Notes: generated from the sequence alone by a model not told the origin. A stretch of 64,000 nucleotides of DNA from an uncultured Sulfitobacter sp. (GCF_947499945.1 NZ_CANMQD010000002.1:558001-622000); one strand, 5' to 3'. Shown: positions 7,957 through 18,702, numbered from the stretch's first letter. A program made the numbers and translations.

Positions 7957-9566
7957 TGTCAGACGCTGTTACCCGCCCGCTGGGCGCGCAAATCTCCCAT
8001 ATGCTCAAAGCGCGCGGGGTGGATGTGATTTTTGGGATTCCGGGTGTGCATAATCAGGAAATGTACCGCGGCATCGAGGAGGCAGGCATCACCCATGTGC
8101 TGGCCCGTCACGAGCAGGGGGCAGGGTTTATGGCTGATGGCTATGCTCGGGCCTCGGGCAAAGTGGGTGTGGCTTATGTGATTACGGGGCCGGGGCTGTG
8201 CAATATAATGACGCCGATGGGGCAGGCCTATAGCGACTCCGTGCCGATGCTGGTGATCGCGTCCTGTCTGGACGAGACAGCAGCGCAGCAGGGCCAGTTG
8301 CACCAGATGCGCGATCAGGCGGCTGCGGCTGCGACAGTTACAGATTGGTCGCACACGGCTCATAGTGCACAGGCGGCCTATCAACTAATCGACCGCGCAC
8401 TGCAGGAATTCAAGACCGCTCGCCCGCGACCCAAAGCACTGCACGTTCCCATTGCACTGTTGCAAGCGGATGCAGCGCCCGCGCCAGAGATGCGCGCCAA
8501 TGCTGTCGCCTATCGTGCCAGCGCCCCACTTCCTACCGATCTTGCTGCAGCGTTGGCGCAGGCGCAAAAGCCGATGTTCATCTTTGGTGGTGGACTGCTT
8601 CACTCATGCCACGCCAACACTGCGCAGGTGGCACGCAGAGTTGTGACAGCTTATGGTGCAGCGGCCTTTACGACCTATGCAGGGCGCGGCGTTCTGGGGG
8701 CGGATCATCCGTATAATTTTGGGGCCTACCTTGCCCGGCCAAACAGTGCTGCACAAATTGCACAGGCGGATTTGGTCATAGCTGTGGGTACCTCGCTAGC
8801 TGAAGTTGACTTATGGCGTGCACAGCTGGGTCATACAGCACGGTTGGTGCGTGTTGATATCGACCCCGAAGTTCTGACTGACGCTCAAGCGGGGCAGGAG
8901 GGCGTCCTCGGCGATTGCGGAGATTTCCTGCGAGATCTGGACGCACTTGCACCTGTACCGGCTGTTGCGCCAAAGTGGGATGCCTCACAGATAAAAGCGA
9001 CCCGTGCAAAGTGGCGGGCAGAGGCGGATGCGGAGCGGGTAGGAATTTTGCCTGTGATCGAAGCAATCCGTGCAGGCGTGCCTGATGATGTCATGATCTA
9101 TTCTGATATGACTCAGATTGCCTATCTTGCAAAAGAGGTATGGGACATGGACCGTCCCGGCCATTGGCATCATCCTTACGGCTTTGGCACGCTGGGCTAT
9201 GCTACACCTGCGGCGATTGGCGGAGCGATTGCGCGGCAGGGTAAGCCGACGATGGCGATCATCGGGGATTATGGGTTCCACTATACGATGCAAGAGCTTG
9301 GCGTTGCGGTGGAACTGGGACTGAGCCTTCCAATCATCCTGTGGGACAATGGCAAACTGGGCGAGATTGAGGATAGCATGGTGCGGGCACAGATTGCGCC
9401 CAATGCGGTGATCGCGCGGAATCCTGATTTTTGCAAGCTGGCGGAAGCGTTTGGTGCGCGGGCCGAAGCGCCGCAAACGATAGAGGCATTACGCGAAGCC
9501 GTACGGGCAGCGTTTGAGGCGGATGGGCCTACGTTAATCTATGCGACGCCTGCTTTGACGGCCTGA
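7956..9566 (+). CDS. Thiamine-diphosphate enzyme, acetolactate synthase-like (5-guanidino-2-oxopentanoate decarboxylase type)
   Basis: A 536-residue ThDP-dependent enzyme of the acetohydroxyacid synthase / 2-oxoacid decarboxylase superfamily. The N-terminal Pyr domain has VIFGIPGVHNQEMYRG and the catalytic Glu region RHEQGAGFMADGYAR; the C-terminal PP domain has the GDYGFHYTMQELGVAVELGL metal/diphosphate motif and IILWDNGKLGEI. The 'GIPGVHN' start is typical of proteins annotated as 5-guanidino-2-oxopentanoate decarboxylase (arginine transamination route), but substrate assignment from sequence alone is weak. The start overlaps the trkH stop. Confidence 0.8.
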   Translation: MSDAVTRPLGAQISHMLKARGVDVIFGIPGVHNQEMYRGIEEAGITHVLARHEQGAGFMADGYARASGKVGVAYVITGPGLCNIMTPMGQAYSDSVPMLVIASCLDETAAQQGQLHQMRDQAAAAATVTDWSHTAHSAQAAYQLIDRALQEFKTARPRPKALHVPIALLQADAAPAPEMRANAVAYRASAPLPTDLAAALAQAQKPMFIFGGGLLHSCHANTAQVARRVVTAYGAAAFTTYAGRGVLGADHPYNFGAYLARPNSAAQIAQADLVIAVGTSLAEVDLWRAQLGHTARLVRVDIDPEVLTDAQAGQEGVLGDCGDFLRDLDALAPVPAVAPKWDASQIKATRAKWRAEADAERVGILPVIEAIRAGVPDDVMIYSDMTQIAYLAKEVWDMDRPGHWHHPYGFGTLGYATPAAIGGAIARQGKPTMAIIGDYGFHYTMQELGVAVELGLSLPIILWDNGKLGEIEDSMVRAQIAPNAVIARNPDFCKLAEAFGARAEAPQTIEALREAVRAAFEADGPTLIYATPALTA

Positions 9567-9592
9567 ACCGCGGGCGACGAGCCGTCACTTCG

Positions 9593-9631
9593 AAAAAAGA
9601 CGGACCGGACTATTCGGAAAACTCCGATCCG
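9593..9631 (-). terminator. Terminator for the PG-binding pseudoprotease gene (- strand)
   Basis: On the - strand a stem CGGATCGGA / TCCGGTCCG (one mismatch) is followed by GTCTTTTTT. It lies 24 bases beyond the stop of the - strand gene and between two convergent genes. Confidence 0.6.
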
Positions 9632-9654
9632 CCTCTGACAGCTTGAGGGTGGGG

Positions 9655-11493
9655 TTACTCCCAGCAGCTGACCAAAACTGTCATGCCGCTTGCTTTTTCG
9701 GACAGCTGGAAGGCCGTGAGGCTCGCTGTGCCCTCTGCAGCGGCGGAAGGCAGTTTGATCCCCGCTTTGGCGCTCACGGCGACAACTGTTGACGACGCTA
9801 ACGCAAAGCTCACATCATCAGGCAGTTCCGGGCCGCCATCGGGCGCCACCGTAATCATGCCGATCACTGCACCAGTGCGGTCGAGTACGGGGCCACCTGC
9901 ATCACCTGCACGGGCGCGTAAGGCGAGGCGGCTGATGTTCTCTTCACCTTGCAGGCCACGAATATCCGCCAATGTGCCAAAGTTCATCGAGGGCGCGCTC
10001 AGCACACCTTCAAAGGAGTATCCTGCCACGGCAACTTCGCTTTGTAGGCGACCTGGCTGGCTTGCGAAACTTGCCACCGCCAAGGGCGCAAGAGCCGCTT
10101 TCGGCTTGAGCAACGCTACACCGCGTGCAGTGTCGTCCAAGACCACTTCGGCATCGGTATCGCCGTCTAGCGTGATCCGCGAGCAGCTTTGAACTGCGGC
10201 CGACGTGGTCGCAACATTGCCTGCGTCATTGATGAAAAAGCCTGACCGAGACATCTTTGGCTTGCGGATTTGCAGGCCCGAGATGAGGTCGATCGACTGT
10301 TGGGAGGCGTCCCCCGCCGAAGCGCTCAGCACGCCGGGCATACGGGTGAAGCTGCTGCGCATCTCGGCAAGCAGACGGCGACGACGTTCTTCGTCTCCCG
10401 CTGGCCAGAGCAGAGTGAAGCCTTTGATCTCTCCATTGTCGAGAGAAGCTTCTGTATAGCTGATCATACGGCCATTCTCGCCCACCAGCGTAAAGCTGGA
10501 CTTGCCCCGTTCGCGCGGCCCGCTGAGAGGTACGATTTCAAGCGTCTGCATGATTTCATAAAGGCCAAAAAGGGTGTCCTGATCGCCAGGCTGGCTGATA
10601 AGCAGCACGCGTGCTTCGACATCGCCTGTTGGTGTGTATTGGGCAAATGGAGGCTCGTAGCGGTCAAATTTTACCACCCCCATCGGCAGAGTCATTTCTA
10701 TTCCAGCCTGCGCATCACGCACGGTTTGCAGGCCGAGGCCTTCAAGCACGGCATTATATTGGGTTTTAAGGGCGGCACGCTGGAGCGTGGTCAGGATGCC
10801 TGTTTTCTCGAAATTGTTGGCCTCTTGCCATGCGGCCATGGAGTTGCGGGTGCCACGGCCAAAGGAGCCGTCGATTCCGGCGTTATAGAAACCTGCCCAC
10901 TGCAACATGACCTGAAGCTGTTTTTTTTCGTCGCGGTTCAACTCGCGCTCGCTGCGCTGGGCCTCGGCCGGCGTCTCGTCTGCGGGTTCTGGCTCTGGCT
11001 CTGGTGCTGGCGCGGGCGTCACTTCGGCTACAACAGGGGCTTCTTCTGTGGCCTGTGATGCGGGTGCCTCTGTTATGGGTGTTTCCTGATCGGGCTGCTG
11101 CGGGGGGATCGTTCCGTTGGGCGCGTCAACGGCCCCCTCGCCCAGAACATTTGCGCCAACGGGCCAGAATTGCTGGCGCAGGCGGTTCGAGCGCTGGATG
11201 AAGCTGTCACGGGGGACAAGACCGTCGCGGCGGTATTGGCGCAGCACGATGTCGGCATCTGCACGGCGATAGGGACCGACAACCACCGCATACCATCCGC
11301 CGCCCACGGCAAACCCGTTGACGTCTTCGAGGAGCGTTGCATAGGCGCGCGCGCGATCCGTGGCGCGAGCCAGTGACTGCTGTGCTTCGATCTGGACCCA
11401 GACGACCTCATCAGGATCATCCGACTGCGCATATGCAGCGGTTGAGACGCAAAGGGTCAGGGCAGTTAGAAAGATCGATAAAATGCGCAGCAT
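9655..11493 (-). CDS. Exported SPOR-like / peptidoglycan-binding protein with an inactive trypsin-like domain
   Basis: A 612-residue exported protein. It starts with a signal peptide ending in STAAYA, then a SPOR-like N-terminal domain (VWVQIEAQQSLARATDRARAY), a Pro/Glu-rich linker, a PG_binding_1 domain (L-Q-x-M-L-Q-W-A-G-F-Y-N-G-I-D-G-S-F-G-x-G-T-R) and a C-terminal domain with the layout of a trypsin/HtrA-like protease. The usual triad is missing in all three places: the nucleophile motif reads GDAGGP (9889-9906) instead of GNSGGP, the His region reads TTSAAV instead of TNAHVV, and the Asp region reads TARGVALL instead of an NDLALL-type motif. The likely role is a periplasmic structural or binding protein at the cell wall. 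The start at 11493 places the signal peptide at the N terminus. Confidence 0.82.
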   Translation of the reverse strand: MLRILSIFLTALTLCVSTAAYAQSDDPDEVVWVQIEAQQSLARATDRARAYATLLEDVNGFAVGGGWYAVVVGPYRRADADIVLRQYRRDGLVPRDSFIQRSNRLRQQFWPVGANVLGEGAVDAPNGTIPPQQPDQETPITEAPASQATEEAPVVAEVTPAPAPEPEPEPADETPAEAQRSERELNRDEKKQLQVMLQWAGFYNAGIDGSFGRGTRNSMAAWQEANNFEKTGILTTLQRAALKTQYNAVLEGLGLQTVRDAQAGIEMTLPMGVVKFDRYEPPFAQYTPTGDVEARVLLISQPGDQDTLFGLYEIMQTLEIVPLSGPRERGKSSFTLVGENGRMISYTEASLDNGEIKGFTLLWPAGDEERRRRLLAEMRSSFTRMPGVLSASAGDASQQSIDLISGLQIRKPKMSRSGFFINDAGNVATTSAAVQSCSRITLDGDTDAEVVLDDTARGVALLKPKAALAPLAVASFASQPGRLQSEVAVAGYSFEGVLSAPSMNFGTLADIRGLQGEENISRLALRARAGDAGGPVLDRTGAVIGMITVAPDGGPELPDDVSFALASSTVVAVSAKAGIKLPSAAAEGTASLTAFQLSEKASGMTVLVSCWE

Positions 11494-11682
11494 CGGCTTA
11501 TAAACTCTCAAAAGATTACTTTGCGGCACATAAACAGTATTTCATGGTGATTCCCATATAAGAAGCGACTGTTTGACCGAGATTTTAACCCTTCGCGGCC
11601 TCTGGGCGCATCTGTGCTGCCGCTGATTGACCCTTGGGGCGGCGCGGCCTAGTAAGAGCGCCAAATGGCAAAGGACTTTAAC

Positions 11683-12612
11683 ATGTCAGACACGCCCCGT
11701 TCGTTTCAAGAGATTATCCTGCGGTTGCAATCCTATTGGGCGCGCCATGGCTGTGCAATTCTACAGCCCTATGACATGGAAGTGGGGGCGGGTACGTTTC
11801 ACCCTGCCACGACTTTGCGCAGCCTTGGCACGAACCCTTGGGCCGCCGCCTATGTGCAGCCCTCGCGCCGCCCGACCGACGGGCGCTATGGCGAGAACCC
11901 CAACCGTTTGCAGTATTACTATCAGTATCAGGTGTTGATCAAACCAAGCCCGCCCAATTTGCAAGAGCTGTACCTTGGCTCGCTGCAAGCGATTGGTGTG
12001 GATATGGATCTGCACGACATCCGTTTTGTCGAGGATGACTGGGAGAGCCCGACGCTGGGCGCGTGGGGCCTTGGCTGGGAAGTCTGGTGTGACGGAATGG
12101 AAGTCAGCCAGTTTACCTATTTCCAGCAGGTCGGCGGGCATGACTGCCATCCTGTCTCGGGTGAGTTGACCTACGGACTGGAGCGTTTGGCGATGTATAT
12201 CCTCGGCGTGGATCACGTGATGGACATGCCGTTCAACGACCCTGACGCGCCCATCCCGCTGAGCTATGGCGATATCTTTAAGCAGACCGAGGAAGAATAC
12301 GCGCGCTGGAACTTTGATGTGGCAAACACGGATGTATTGCTGCGCCATTTTGAAGAGGCCGAAGCCGAGTGCAAGACCATCATCGAGCAAGAGCACATGG
12401 ACCCCAAGACGGGCAAACGTATCGTCATGGCGCATCCTGCCTATGACCAAGCAATTAAGGCGAGCCATATGTTTAACCTGCTCGACGCGCGTGGCGTGAT
12501 TTCGGTGACCGAGCGTCAGGCCTATATCGGGCGGGTGCGGGCACTGACCAAGATGTGTGCGGATGCATTTGTGCAGACCCGCGCAGGCGGCTGGACCGGT
12601 GACGCGACATGA
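11683..12612 (+). CDS. glyQ: Glycyl-tRNA synthetase alpha subunit
   Basis: Catalytic alpha subunit of the bacterial (alpha2beta2) glycyl-tRNA synthetase. The 309-residue sequence carries the family's [19 protein letters not shown] start, the class II motif 2 region ([27 protein letters not shown], shown by R-R-P-T-D-G-R-Y-G) and the [19 protein letters not shown] motif 3 region. The ATG at 11683 was preferred to 11665 because AAAGGA precedes it by 7 bases. The stop overlaps the ATG of the small gene between glyQ and glyS. Confidence 0.97.
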   Translation: MSDTPRSFQEIILRLQSYWARHGCAILQPYDMEVGAGTFHPATTLRSLGTNPWAAAYVQPSRRPTDGRYGENPNRLQYYYQYQVLIKPSPPNLQELYLGSLQAIGVDMDLHDIRFVEDDWESPTLGAWGLGWEVWCDGMEVSQFTYFQQVGGHDCHPVSGELTYGLERLAMYILGVDHVMDMPFNDPDAPIPLSYGDIFKQTEEEYARWNFDVANTDVLLRHFEEAEAECKTIIEQEHMDPKTGKRIVMAHPAYDQAIKASHMFNLLDARGVISVTERQAYIGRVRALTKMCADAFVQTRAGGWTGDAT

Positions 12613-13145
12613 TGGGTAAAATTTTAGGAACGGTAATTATGGTATCTGCTCTGCTCGCCGGTGCGGCGCTTTATTATCTTCAGGTCTACGGCTTTTACGA
12701 GGAAGTAGATGCGCCTGCCGAGGGGATTATGTTGTTGCCGCTGGGCAGTGCCGAGGGAGAAGTGATCCCGATGGAAAATTTTCGCGCGATTGATGCGGAC
12801 AGTTCTCCCATCCGCTACCGCGCCTGTTTTAATACGCCCTACAGCCTCGCGCTTCTGACCGAGACATTCCAGATGGTGGAGGACATTGAGCCGCGCAATG
12901 CGCCGGGTTGGTTCGACTGCTTTGACGCGGCGGCTCTTGGTGCGGAATTGGAGGCGGGCACAGCACTCACGTTCCTGAGCCAGAAGAACATCCATTTTGG
13001 TGTCGACCGAATTGTGGCCGTGACCAGCGACGGGCGCGGCTATATCTGGCACGAGCTGAATGATTGCGGCGACAAGGCCTATGACGGCACGATTGTGGGC
13101 GAGGAATGTCCGCCGCTGCCTTCGCGCATTGCACCAACAGAATAA
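12609..13145 (+). CDS. Membrane-anchored protein encoded between glyQ and glyS (DUF6446-like)
   Basis: A 178-residue protein with one N-terminal membrane segment ([22 protein letters not shown]) and a hydrophilic extracytoplasmic part. It contains conserved-looking [27 protein letters not shown] and a C-terminal E-C-P-P-L-P. Rhodobacterales commonly carry a protein of this kind (annotated DUF6446) at this place; I assign that family from memory with moderate confidence. It overlaps glyQ by 4 bases and lies 30 bases before glyS, so it is co-transcribed. Two ATG codons (12609, 12612) could start it. Function unknown. Confidence 0.7.
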   Translation: MMGKILGTVIMVSALLAGAALYYLQVYGFYEEVDAPAEGIMLLPLGSAEGEVIPMENFRAIDADSSPIRYRACFNTPYSLALLTETFQMVEDIEPRNAPGWFDCFDAAALGAELEAGTALTFLSQKNIHFGVDRIVAVTSDGRGYIWHELNDCGDKAYDGTIVGEECPPLPSRIAPTE

Positions 13146-13175
13146 CGCCGCTTGCGGCAAACCCGAGGACTTCCC

Positions 13176-15290
13176 GTGGCTGATCTGCTGATTGAACTAT
13201 TCTCCGAAGAAATCCCCGCACGCATGCAGGCGCGGGCCGCTGATGATCTGAAGAAGCTGCTGACCGATGGCATGGTAGAGGCGGGGCTGACCTATGCTTC
13301 TGCCGCTGCTTTTGCGACGCCGCGCCGTTTGTGCCTGACGGTTGAGGGGTTGCTGGATGCCAGCCCCCGCACGGTGGAAGAGCGTAAAGGTCCCAAGGCC
13401 GATGCGCCCGAGAAGGCGATTGAGGGCTTTTTGCGCGGTGCGGGTCTGACCCGCGATGATCTGGAAAAGCGCGACACGCCCAAGGGCGCGATCCTGTTTG
13501 CGAAGATTGTGAAAGAGGGGCGTCCAGCAGCAGAGATTATTGCTGACGTGCTGGAGCATACAATCCGCACCTTCCCGTGGCCCAAGTCTATGCGTTGGGG
13601 CAATGGCACGCTGAAATGGGTGCGCCCGTTGCATACAATTCTGTGCATCCTGAGCCGTGAGGATGGTGCCGAGGTTGTGCCGCTCGACGTGGATGGCATC
13701 GTTTCGGGGAACACGACCTATGGGCACCGTTTCTTGGCGCCCGATGCGATTACGGTGAACAACTTTGACGATTACGCGGCCAAACTCAAGCGTGCGTTTG
13801 TGGTGCTGGACAGTGCCGAGCGGCGCGATGCGATCTGGCATGACGCGACCAATATGGCCTTTGCCAGTGGTATGGAAGTTGTCGAGGATGCGGGGCTGCT
13901 GGCCGAAGTTGCGGGCCTTGTTGAATGGCCTGTGGTGCTGATGGGGCGGATTGGCGATGACTTCCTCGATTTGCCGCCAGAGGTTTTGCAGACCTCTATG
14001 AAAGAACATCAAAAGTTCTTTTCCGTACGCAACCCCAAGACGGGCCGCATTGAGCGGTTTGTGACTGTTGCCAACCGCACGACTGCGGACGATGGTGCTA
14101 CGATTTTGGCGGGGAACGAGAAGGTGCTGTCGGCGCGTCTGGCCGATGCAAAGTTCTTCTGGGACAATGATCTGCGGATTGCGAGATCTGATGTGGGCAT
14201 GGCGGCGTGGGTCGAGAACCTCAAGAACGTGACCTTCCACAACAAGCTGGGCACACAGGCCGAGTTGATTGATCGCATGGCCGTGCTGGCGCGGGCGCTG
14301 GCCCCGATGGTCGGCGCCGATGCCGATGATGCAGAGCAAGCGGCGAAGATTGCCAAAGCTGATCTGTCGTCCGAGATGGTCTACGAATTTCCAGAGCTGC
14401 AAGGGCTGATGGGCCGTTACTATGCGCTGGCCGCTGGTATGAGCGAGGAGGTGGCAGCCGCCGCCGAGGAGCACTACGCGCCGCTCGGGCCGTCCGACGA
14501 TGTGCCCACTGCGCCTGTCTCGGTCGCTGTGGCTTTGGCTGAGAAGATCGACAAACTGACAGGCTTTTGGGCGATTGATGAAAAGCCTACGGGGAGCAAA
14601 GATCCTTTTGCGCTGCGGAGAGCGGCGCTGGGGGTTATTCGGACGTTGGTTGAGAATGATATTTCTACTGACCTGAGCGCTGTAGCGTTAAAAGGATTCG
14701 GGGCGCATAGAGTAAAATTGGCTGATCCATCGGAAGAAGCAGATTTCACTAATCTTGATCTGCCGATAAACCTTCTAGACTTTTTCCACGACCGCCTCAA
14801 AGTCTATCTCAAAGACCAAGGCATCCGTCATGACATCATCGACGCTTGTATCGCGATGGAGGGCAATGACGATCTGACGCTTCTGGTGAAGCGGGCGCGG
14901 GCGCTCAGCGATACGCTCAAGACCGACGATGGGGAGAACTTGCTGCAAGCGTTCAAGCGGGCGAACAATATTCTGTCTCAGGCTGAGGCGGGGACCAACC
15001 TTGAGTATTCTCACGGTGGCGATGTGAAATTTGCCGAGACGGATGAGGAGCGTGCGCTGTTTGCAGCACTCGATCAGGCGGATAGTGTGATTGCCCCTGC
15101 CATGAAGGCGCAGGATTTCTCGACGGCGATGTCGGCGCTGGCGTCTTTGCGCCCCACGCTGGATGCGTTTTTCGAGGCGGTACAGATTAATACCGACAAC
15201 GATGTAGTGCGCCGCAACCGTCTGAACCTGCTGGGACGTATTCGCACGCTTTGCGCCTCTATCGCGGACCTGACAAAGATCGACGGCTAA
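13176..15290 (+). CDS. glyS: Glycyl-tRNA synthetase beta subunit
   Basis: Beta subunit (704 residues) that binds tRNA-Gly and completes the alpha2beta2 synthetase. It starts with the family signature DLLIELFSEEIPARMQ, contains MRWGNGTLKWVRPLH and MKEHQKFFSV, and ends with an anticodon-binding-like helical domain. The start is a GTG at 13176, 6 bases after GAGGA. One stretch (about 14,640-14,780, encoding roughly residues 489-535) is visibly richer in A/T and in ATA, TTA and AAA codons than the rest of the gene. This is the family's variable linker region and the frame stays open. Confidence 0.96.
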   Translation: MADLLIELFSEEIPARMQARAADDLKKLLTDGMVEAGLTYASAAAFATPRRLCLTVEGLLDASPRTVEERKGPKADAPEKAIEGFLRGAGLTRDDLEKRDTPKGAILFAKIVKEGRPAAEIIADVLEHTIRTFPWPKSMRWGNGTLKWVRPLHTILCILSREDGAEVVPLDVDGIVSGNTTYGHRFLAPDAITVNNFDDYAAKLKRAFVVLDSAERRDAIWHDATNMAFASGMEVVEDAGLLAEVAGLVEWPVVLMGRIGDDFLDLPPEVLQTSMKEHQKFFSVRNPKTGRIERFVTVANRTTADDGATILAGNEKVLSARLADAKFFWDNDLRIARSDVGMAAWVENLKNVTFHNKLGTQAELIDRMAVLARALAPMVGADADDAEQAAKIAKADLSSEMVYEFPELQGLMGRYYALAAGMSEEVAAAAEEHYAPLGPSDDVPTAPVSVAVALAEKIDKLTGFWAIDEKPTGSKDPFALRRAALGVIRTLVENDISTDLSAVALKGFGAHRVKLADPSEEADFTNLDLPINLLDFFHDRLKVYLKDQGIRHDIIDACIAMEGNDDLTLLVKRARALSDTLKTDDGENLLQAFKRANNILSQAEAGTNLEYSHGGDVKFAETDEERALFAALDQADSVIAPAMKAQDFSTAMSALASLRPTLDAFFEAVQINTDNDVVRRNRLNLLGRIRTLCASIADLTKIDG

Positions 15291-15376
15291 CGTTACGCTA
15301 CGGCGCACAGAGTAAGCAAAAGCTTGCCCTGTGCCGCCAACCCCCTATGCTGCATCTGAAACCAAAGGATGCCGCA

Positions 15377-17914
15377 GTGCAGAATAATCCTGATACCACG
15401 CTCATCACGCAAACGGCCCCTGTGGACACCAACACGCACGGGGGGCGGGCGAAATGCTTGCAGCGGCTTGTACGTATGGACCTGCCTGTGCCGCGCACGG
15501 TGGCCTTGTCTTTCAAGACGGTCGGCAAGATCGCCAACGGTGCGCTGCCTGATGTGAGCTTGATTGTGGAGCAGTTCGACAGCGAGGCGCTGCTCTGTGT
15601 GCGCCCGTCCTCTCAGGATCCCGATTGGGGTGGACCGGGGGCTGTGCTCAACATCGGGATGAACGATGCACGGTTCGAGAAATACAGCGCTTTGATGGGC
15701 GAGGACGCTGCCGCAGCACTTTATTCCCGCTTTATTCAGTCTTATGCGATCAATGTGGCCCGCCTTGACCCCGATATGTTTGACCATATCGAAGGGGAGG
15801 GCCGTGCCGCACTGGACGAGACGATTGCCGCCTACGAGCTTGAGGCGGACGAGAGGTTTCCCCAATCGCGGCGCATTCAGTTGGCGGCAGTGCTGCGCTC
15901 GATGGCGCGGGCGTGGAATGGCACCTCGGCGCGGCTGTTGCGGCAGGCAAAAGGTGCACCTGCCGATGCGGGGCTGGGCCTTGTGGTGCAGCAAATGATA
16001 TTCGGTCTGGGCACGGGGCACTGTGGCTCTGGCGTGTTGCAATTGGTGAGCAGTGAGACGGGTGCACCGCAAGTGACAGGGCGCTATCTCAGCCAAAGTC
16101 AGGGGCGTGATGCGCTGGAGGGTGATAGTGGCGCACTCTATCTGACACGTGATCCGCGTGGCCGCTCGCTCGAAGAAGAGTTGCCAGAGGCGTTCGAAAC
16201 GCTCAAAACCTATGCCAGCCTGATGCGGGTGCGCCTGCGTGCCGAAATGCAGGTGGAATTCGCGATTGAAGACGGTGTTGTGCATATTCTGGACGGGGTG
16301 CGGGTGTCACGCTCCTCCCGTGCGGCGGTGCGCATTGCTGTGACCTTGGCCCAAGACGGGGTGATCAGCCGCGAAGATGCGCTGATGCGAGTGCAGCCGC
16401 GCCTGCTCACTGAATTGTTGCACCGCCAGATTGATCCCTCGGTGCGCCGTGACGTGGTGGGCAAGGGGATTGCTGCCAGCCCGGGTGCCGCCACGGGCAA
16501 ACTGGTGTTTGATAGTGCCGAGGCGCAGGCGAGTGCCGCGCGGGGTGAGGCCTGTATTCTGGTGCGCCGCGAGACATCAAGCGAGGATGTGCGCGGTATG
16601 CATGCGGCGAATGCGGTCCTGACAGAGCGGGGCGGGATTACCAGCCATGCCGCTGTGATCGGGCGCGGGATTGGCCTGCCGTGTGTGGTGGGCGCGTCGA
16701 GCATGATCTTTAACCAGCGTGACAAGACGATTACGGCCAAGGACGGCCGCGTGTTCTGCGCAGGCGACGAGATGACAGTTGATGGCTCTACGGGGCAGAT
16801 CCTCGCGGGGGCAGCGGTGTTGCAAGAGGCAGCTCTGGACGAGTATTTCCAACAGCTTATGATCTGGGCGACCGAATGTGCCGACATCAAGGTGCGCGCC
16901 AATGCCGACACCCCGCAAGATGCGCAAACGGCGCGGAATTTCAACGCTGAGGGTATCGGGCTGTGCCGGACCGAGCATATGTTTTTCGACAGTGGCCGCC
17001 TCACAGTGATGCGTGAGATGATCTTTGCTGACACCTCTGACGGACGTCGCGCGGTGCTGGAGCGGTTGCTGCCGATGCAGCGCGAGGACTTTACCCAACT
17101 TTTTCACATCATGCAGGGACAGCCCGTCTGTATCCGTCTGTTTGATCCGCCCTTGCACGAATTCTTGCCGATGGATGCCAGTGGCCAGCGCGAGTTGGCC
17201 GAGGCGCTGGACCTGCCGCGCTCCGATGTGACGCGACGGATTGAGGCGATGCGCGAATATAACCCGATGTTGGGTCTGCGTGGTGTGCGCCTTGGGATCA
17301 CAGTGCCCGAGATTTACGATATGCAGGCTCGTGCGATTTTTGAGGCGATCGTGGACGCAGGCGAGAATGGCGACGCGGTGATTGCAGAAATTATGATCCC
17401 GCTCGTGTCCGCGCAACGCGAGGTCGAGTTGGTCAAAGCGGCGATTGACGCTGTCGCCCATGCGGTGCGCCAAGAGCGCGGTGTGGATTTTCAATACCGT
17501 CTGGGTGTGATGGTCGAGACACCGCGTGCCTGTTTGCGTGCGGGTGAGATTGCGCCGCAGTGCGAGTTCCTCAGCTTTGGAACCAATGACCTGACACAGA
17601 TGACTTACGGATTGTCACGTGATGATGCGGGGCGGTTTATGTCGGATTATGTGCAGCAGGGCGTGTTCGACGAAGACCCGTTCCACACCCTTGACCATGA
17701 CGGCGTGGGGGAGCTTTTGATGCTGGGTGCCGAACGTGGGCGCCGCGCACAACCGGGCATCACATTGTCGGTTTGCGGGGAGCATGGCGGCAACCCCGAA
17801 TCGATAGCATTTTGTCGCGCGGCAGGTTTTGACTATGTGTCCTGCTCTCCGTTCCGCGTTCCCGTGGCGCGATTGGCTGCAGCACAGTTGGCAATTGCTG
17901 ATAAAAAACAATAG
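15377..17914 (+). CDS. PEP-utilising enzyme, pyruvate phosphate dikinase-like
   Basis: An 845-residue relative of pyruvate, phosphate dikinase. The N-terminal ATP-grasp part is present but divergent. The central swivelling domain has the phospho-His motif [16 protein letters not shown], and the C-terminal PEP/pyruvate TIM barrel has GLCRTEHMF, the [17 protein letters not shown] motif and the catalytic Cys in [11 protein letters not shown]. All three catalytic centres therefore look intact, but the N-terminal domain differs enough from housekeeping PPDK that the phosphate acceptor could be something else. The start is a GTG at 15377, 7 bases after AAAGGA; an ATG at 15347 lacks a ribosome-binding site. 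It follows glyS by 86 bases. Confidence 0.82.
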   Translation: MQNNPDTTLITQTAPVDTNTHGGRAKCLQRLVRMDLPVPRTVALSFKTVGKIANGALPDVSLIVEQFDSEALLCVRPSSQDPDWGGPGAVLNIGMNDARFEKYSALMGEDAAAALYSRFIQSYAINVARLDPDMFDHIEGEGRAALDETIAAYELEADERFPQSRRIQLAAVLRSMARAWNGTSARLLRQAKGAPADAGLGLVVQQMIFGLGTGHCGSGVLQLVSSETGAPQVTGRYLSQSQGRDALEGDSGALYLTRDPRGRSLEEELPEAFETLKTYASLMRVRLRAEMQVEFAIEDGVVHILDGVRVSRSSRAAVRIAVTLAQDGVISREDALMRVQPRLLTELLHRQIDPSVRRDVVGKGIAASPGAATGKLVFDSAEAQASAARGEACILVRRETSSEDVRGMHAANAVLTERGGITSHAAVIGRGIGLPCVVGASSMIFNQRDKTITAKDGRVFCAGDEMTVDGSTGQILAGAAVLQEAALDEYFQQLMIWATECADIKVRANADTPQDAQTARNFNAEGIGLCRTEHMFFDSGRLTVMREMIFADTSDGRRAVLERLLPMQREDFTQLFHIMQGQPVCIRLFDPPLHEFLPMDASGQRELAEALDLPRSDVTRRIEAMREYNPMLGLRGVRLGITVPEIYDMQARAIFEAIVDAGENGDAVIAEIMIPLVSAQREVELVKAAIDAVAHAVRQERGVDFQYRLGVMVETPRACLRAGEIAPQCEFLSFGTNDLTQMTYGLSRDDAGRFMSDYVQQGVFDEDPFHTLDHDGVGELLMLGAERGRRAQPGITLSVCGEHGGNPESIAFCRAAGFDYVSCSPFRVPVARLAAAQLAIADKKQ

Positions 17915-18033
17915 GCTATTCGCGCCGGAGTCGGTTTTCGGCGATAGCTTGCCCATTTGGGAGCAACTGTGTTGTCGCGGTCATGGCAATCGGGGTAGGT
18001 CCGCGTCGGATCAACGATGCCGGAGAAGTGGCG

Positions 18034-18702
18034 ATGCAATCTTTGAAATTAATGTACAGTCTCGCGATTGTGGTGGCACTGGGCATGGCCCTGCCAACAG
18101 GTGCTCATGCCAATACAATGGCCCAGAGCCTTGCTAAGATCGAAGCACGCGGGCTTGCCTCAATTTCTGCGGATCGGTTGAAAATTCTTTCCAAACCACC
18201 CGCCATTGCGGTCTCGGCATCAGCGAACAGTGAAGTTCTGTCCGATGAGATATTTACCCGCTCCTGGTTGGCGGCACAGCCAAAGGCCAAAGGCTCGTCA
18301 GAGTTTCAGTGTCTGGCAGAGGCGCTCTATTTCGAGGCGCGCGGCGAGACAGTCAAAGGCCAGTTTGCCGTTGCTGAAGTGATCCGCAACCGCGTAAAGT
18401 CGAAGCGCTTTCCCAACAGCTATTGCGGTGTGATCAATCAGGGTACGGGCAAAAAGCATCGCTGTCAGTTTAGCTACACCTGTGACGGCAAGCCCGAAGT
18501 CGTGGCAGAGCCCGCAGCCTATGCGCGGGTCGCAAAAGTTGCGCGGGCGACCATTGATGGCAAATCGCCTGACATCACGAAGGGTGCTACGTTCTATCAC
18601 ACAACAGCGGTCCGCCCCAGCTGGTCCCGCAAGTTTACCAACACCGCTCGCTTTGGTGTGCATCTGTTCTATAGCCGTGGCGCACGTACGGCGAGCAACT
18701 GA
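18034..18702 (+). CDS. Exported cell wall hydrolase, SleB family
   Basis: A 222-residue protein with a signal peptide (cleavage expected after PTGAHA) and a C-terminal Hydrolase_2/SleB domain: [13 protein letters not shown] with the catalytic Glu, [27 protein letters not shown], and [14 protein letters not shown]. SleB-type enzymes are lytic transglycosylase-like peptidoglycan hydrolases, first known from spore germination but common in alphaproteobacteria as wall-remodelling enzymes. The ATG at 18034 gives the signal peptide directly. Confidence 0.9.
   Translation: MQSLKLMYSLAIVVALGMALPTGAHANTMAQSLAKIEARGLASISADRLKILSKPPAIAVSASANSEVLSDEIFTRSWLAAQPKAKGSSEFQCLAEALYFEARGETVKGQFAVAEVIRNRVKSKRFPNSYCGVINQGTGKKHRCQFSYTCDGKPEVVAEPAAYARVAKVARATIDGKSPDITKGATFYHTTAVRPSWSRKFTNTARFGVHLFYSRGARTASN

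Noticed and set aside
13197..14474. 425-codon - strand frame opposite glyS
   Set aside because: Shadow frame; rich in His/Arg/Gln as expected from the reverse complement of high-GC codons, and glyS is certain.
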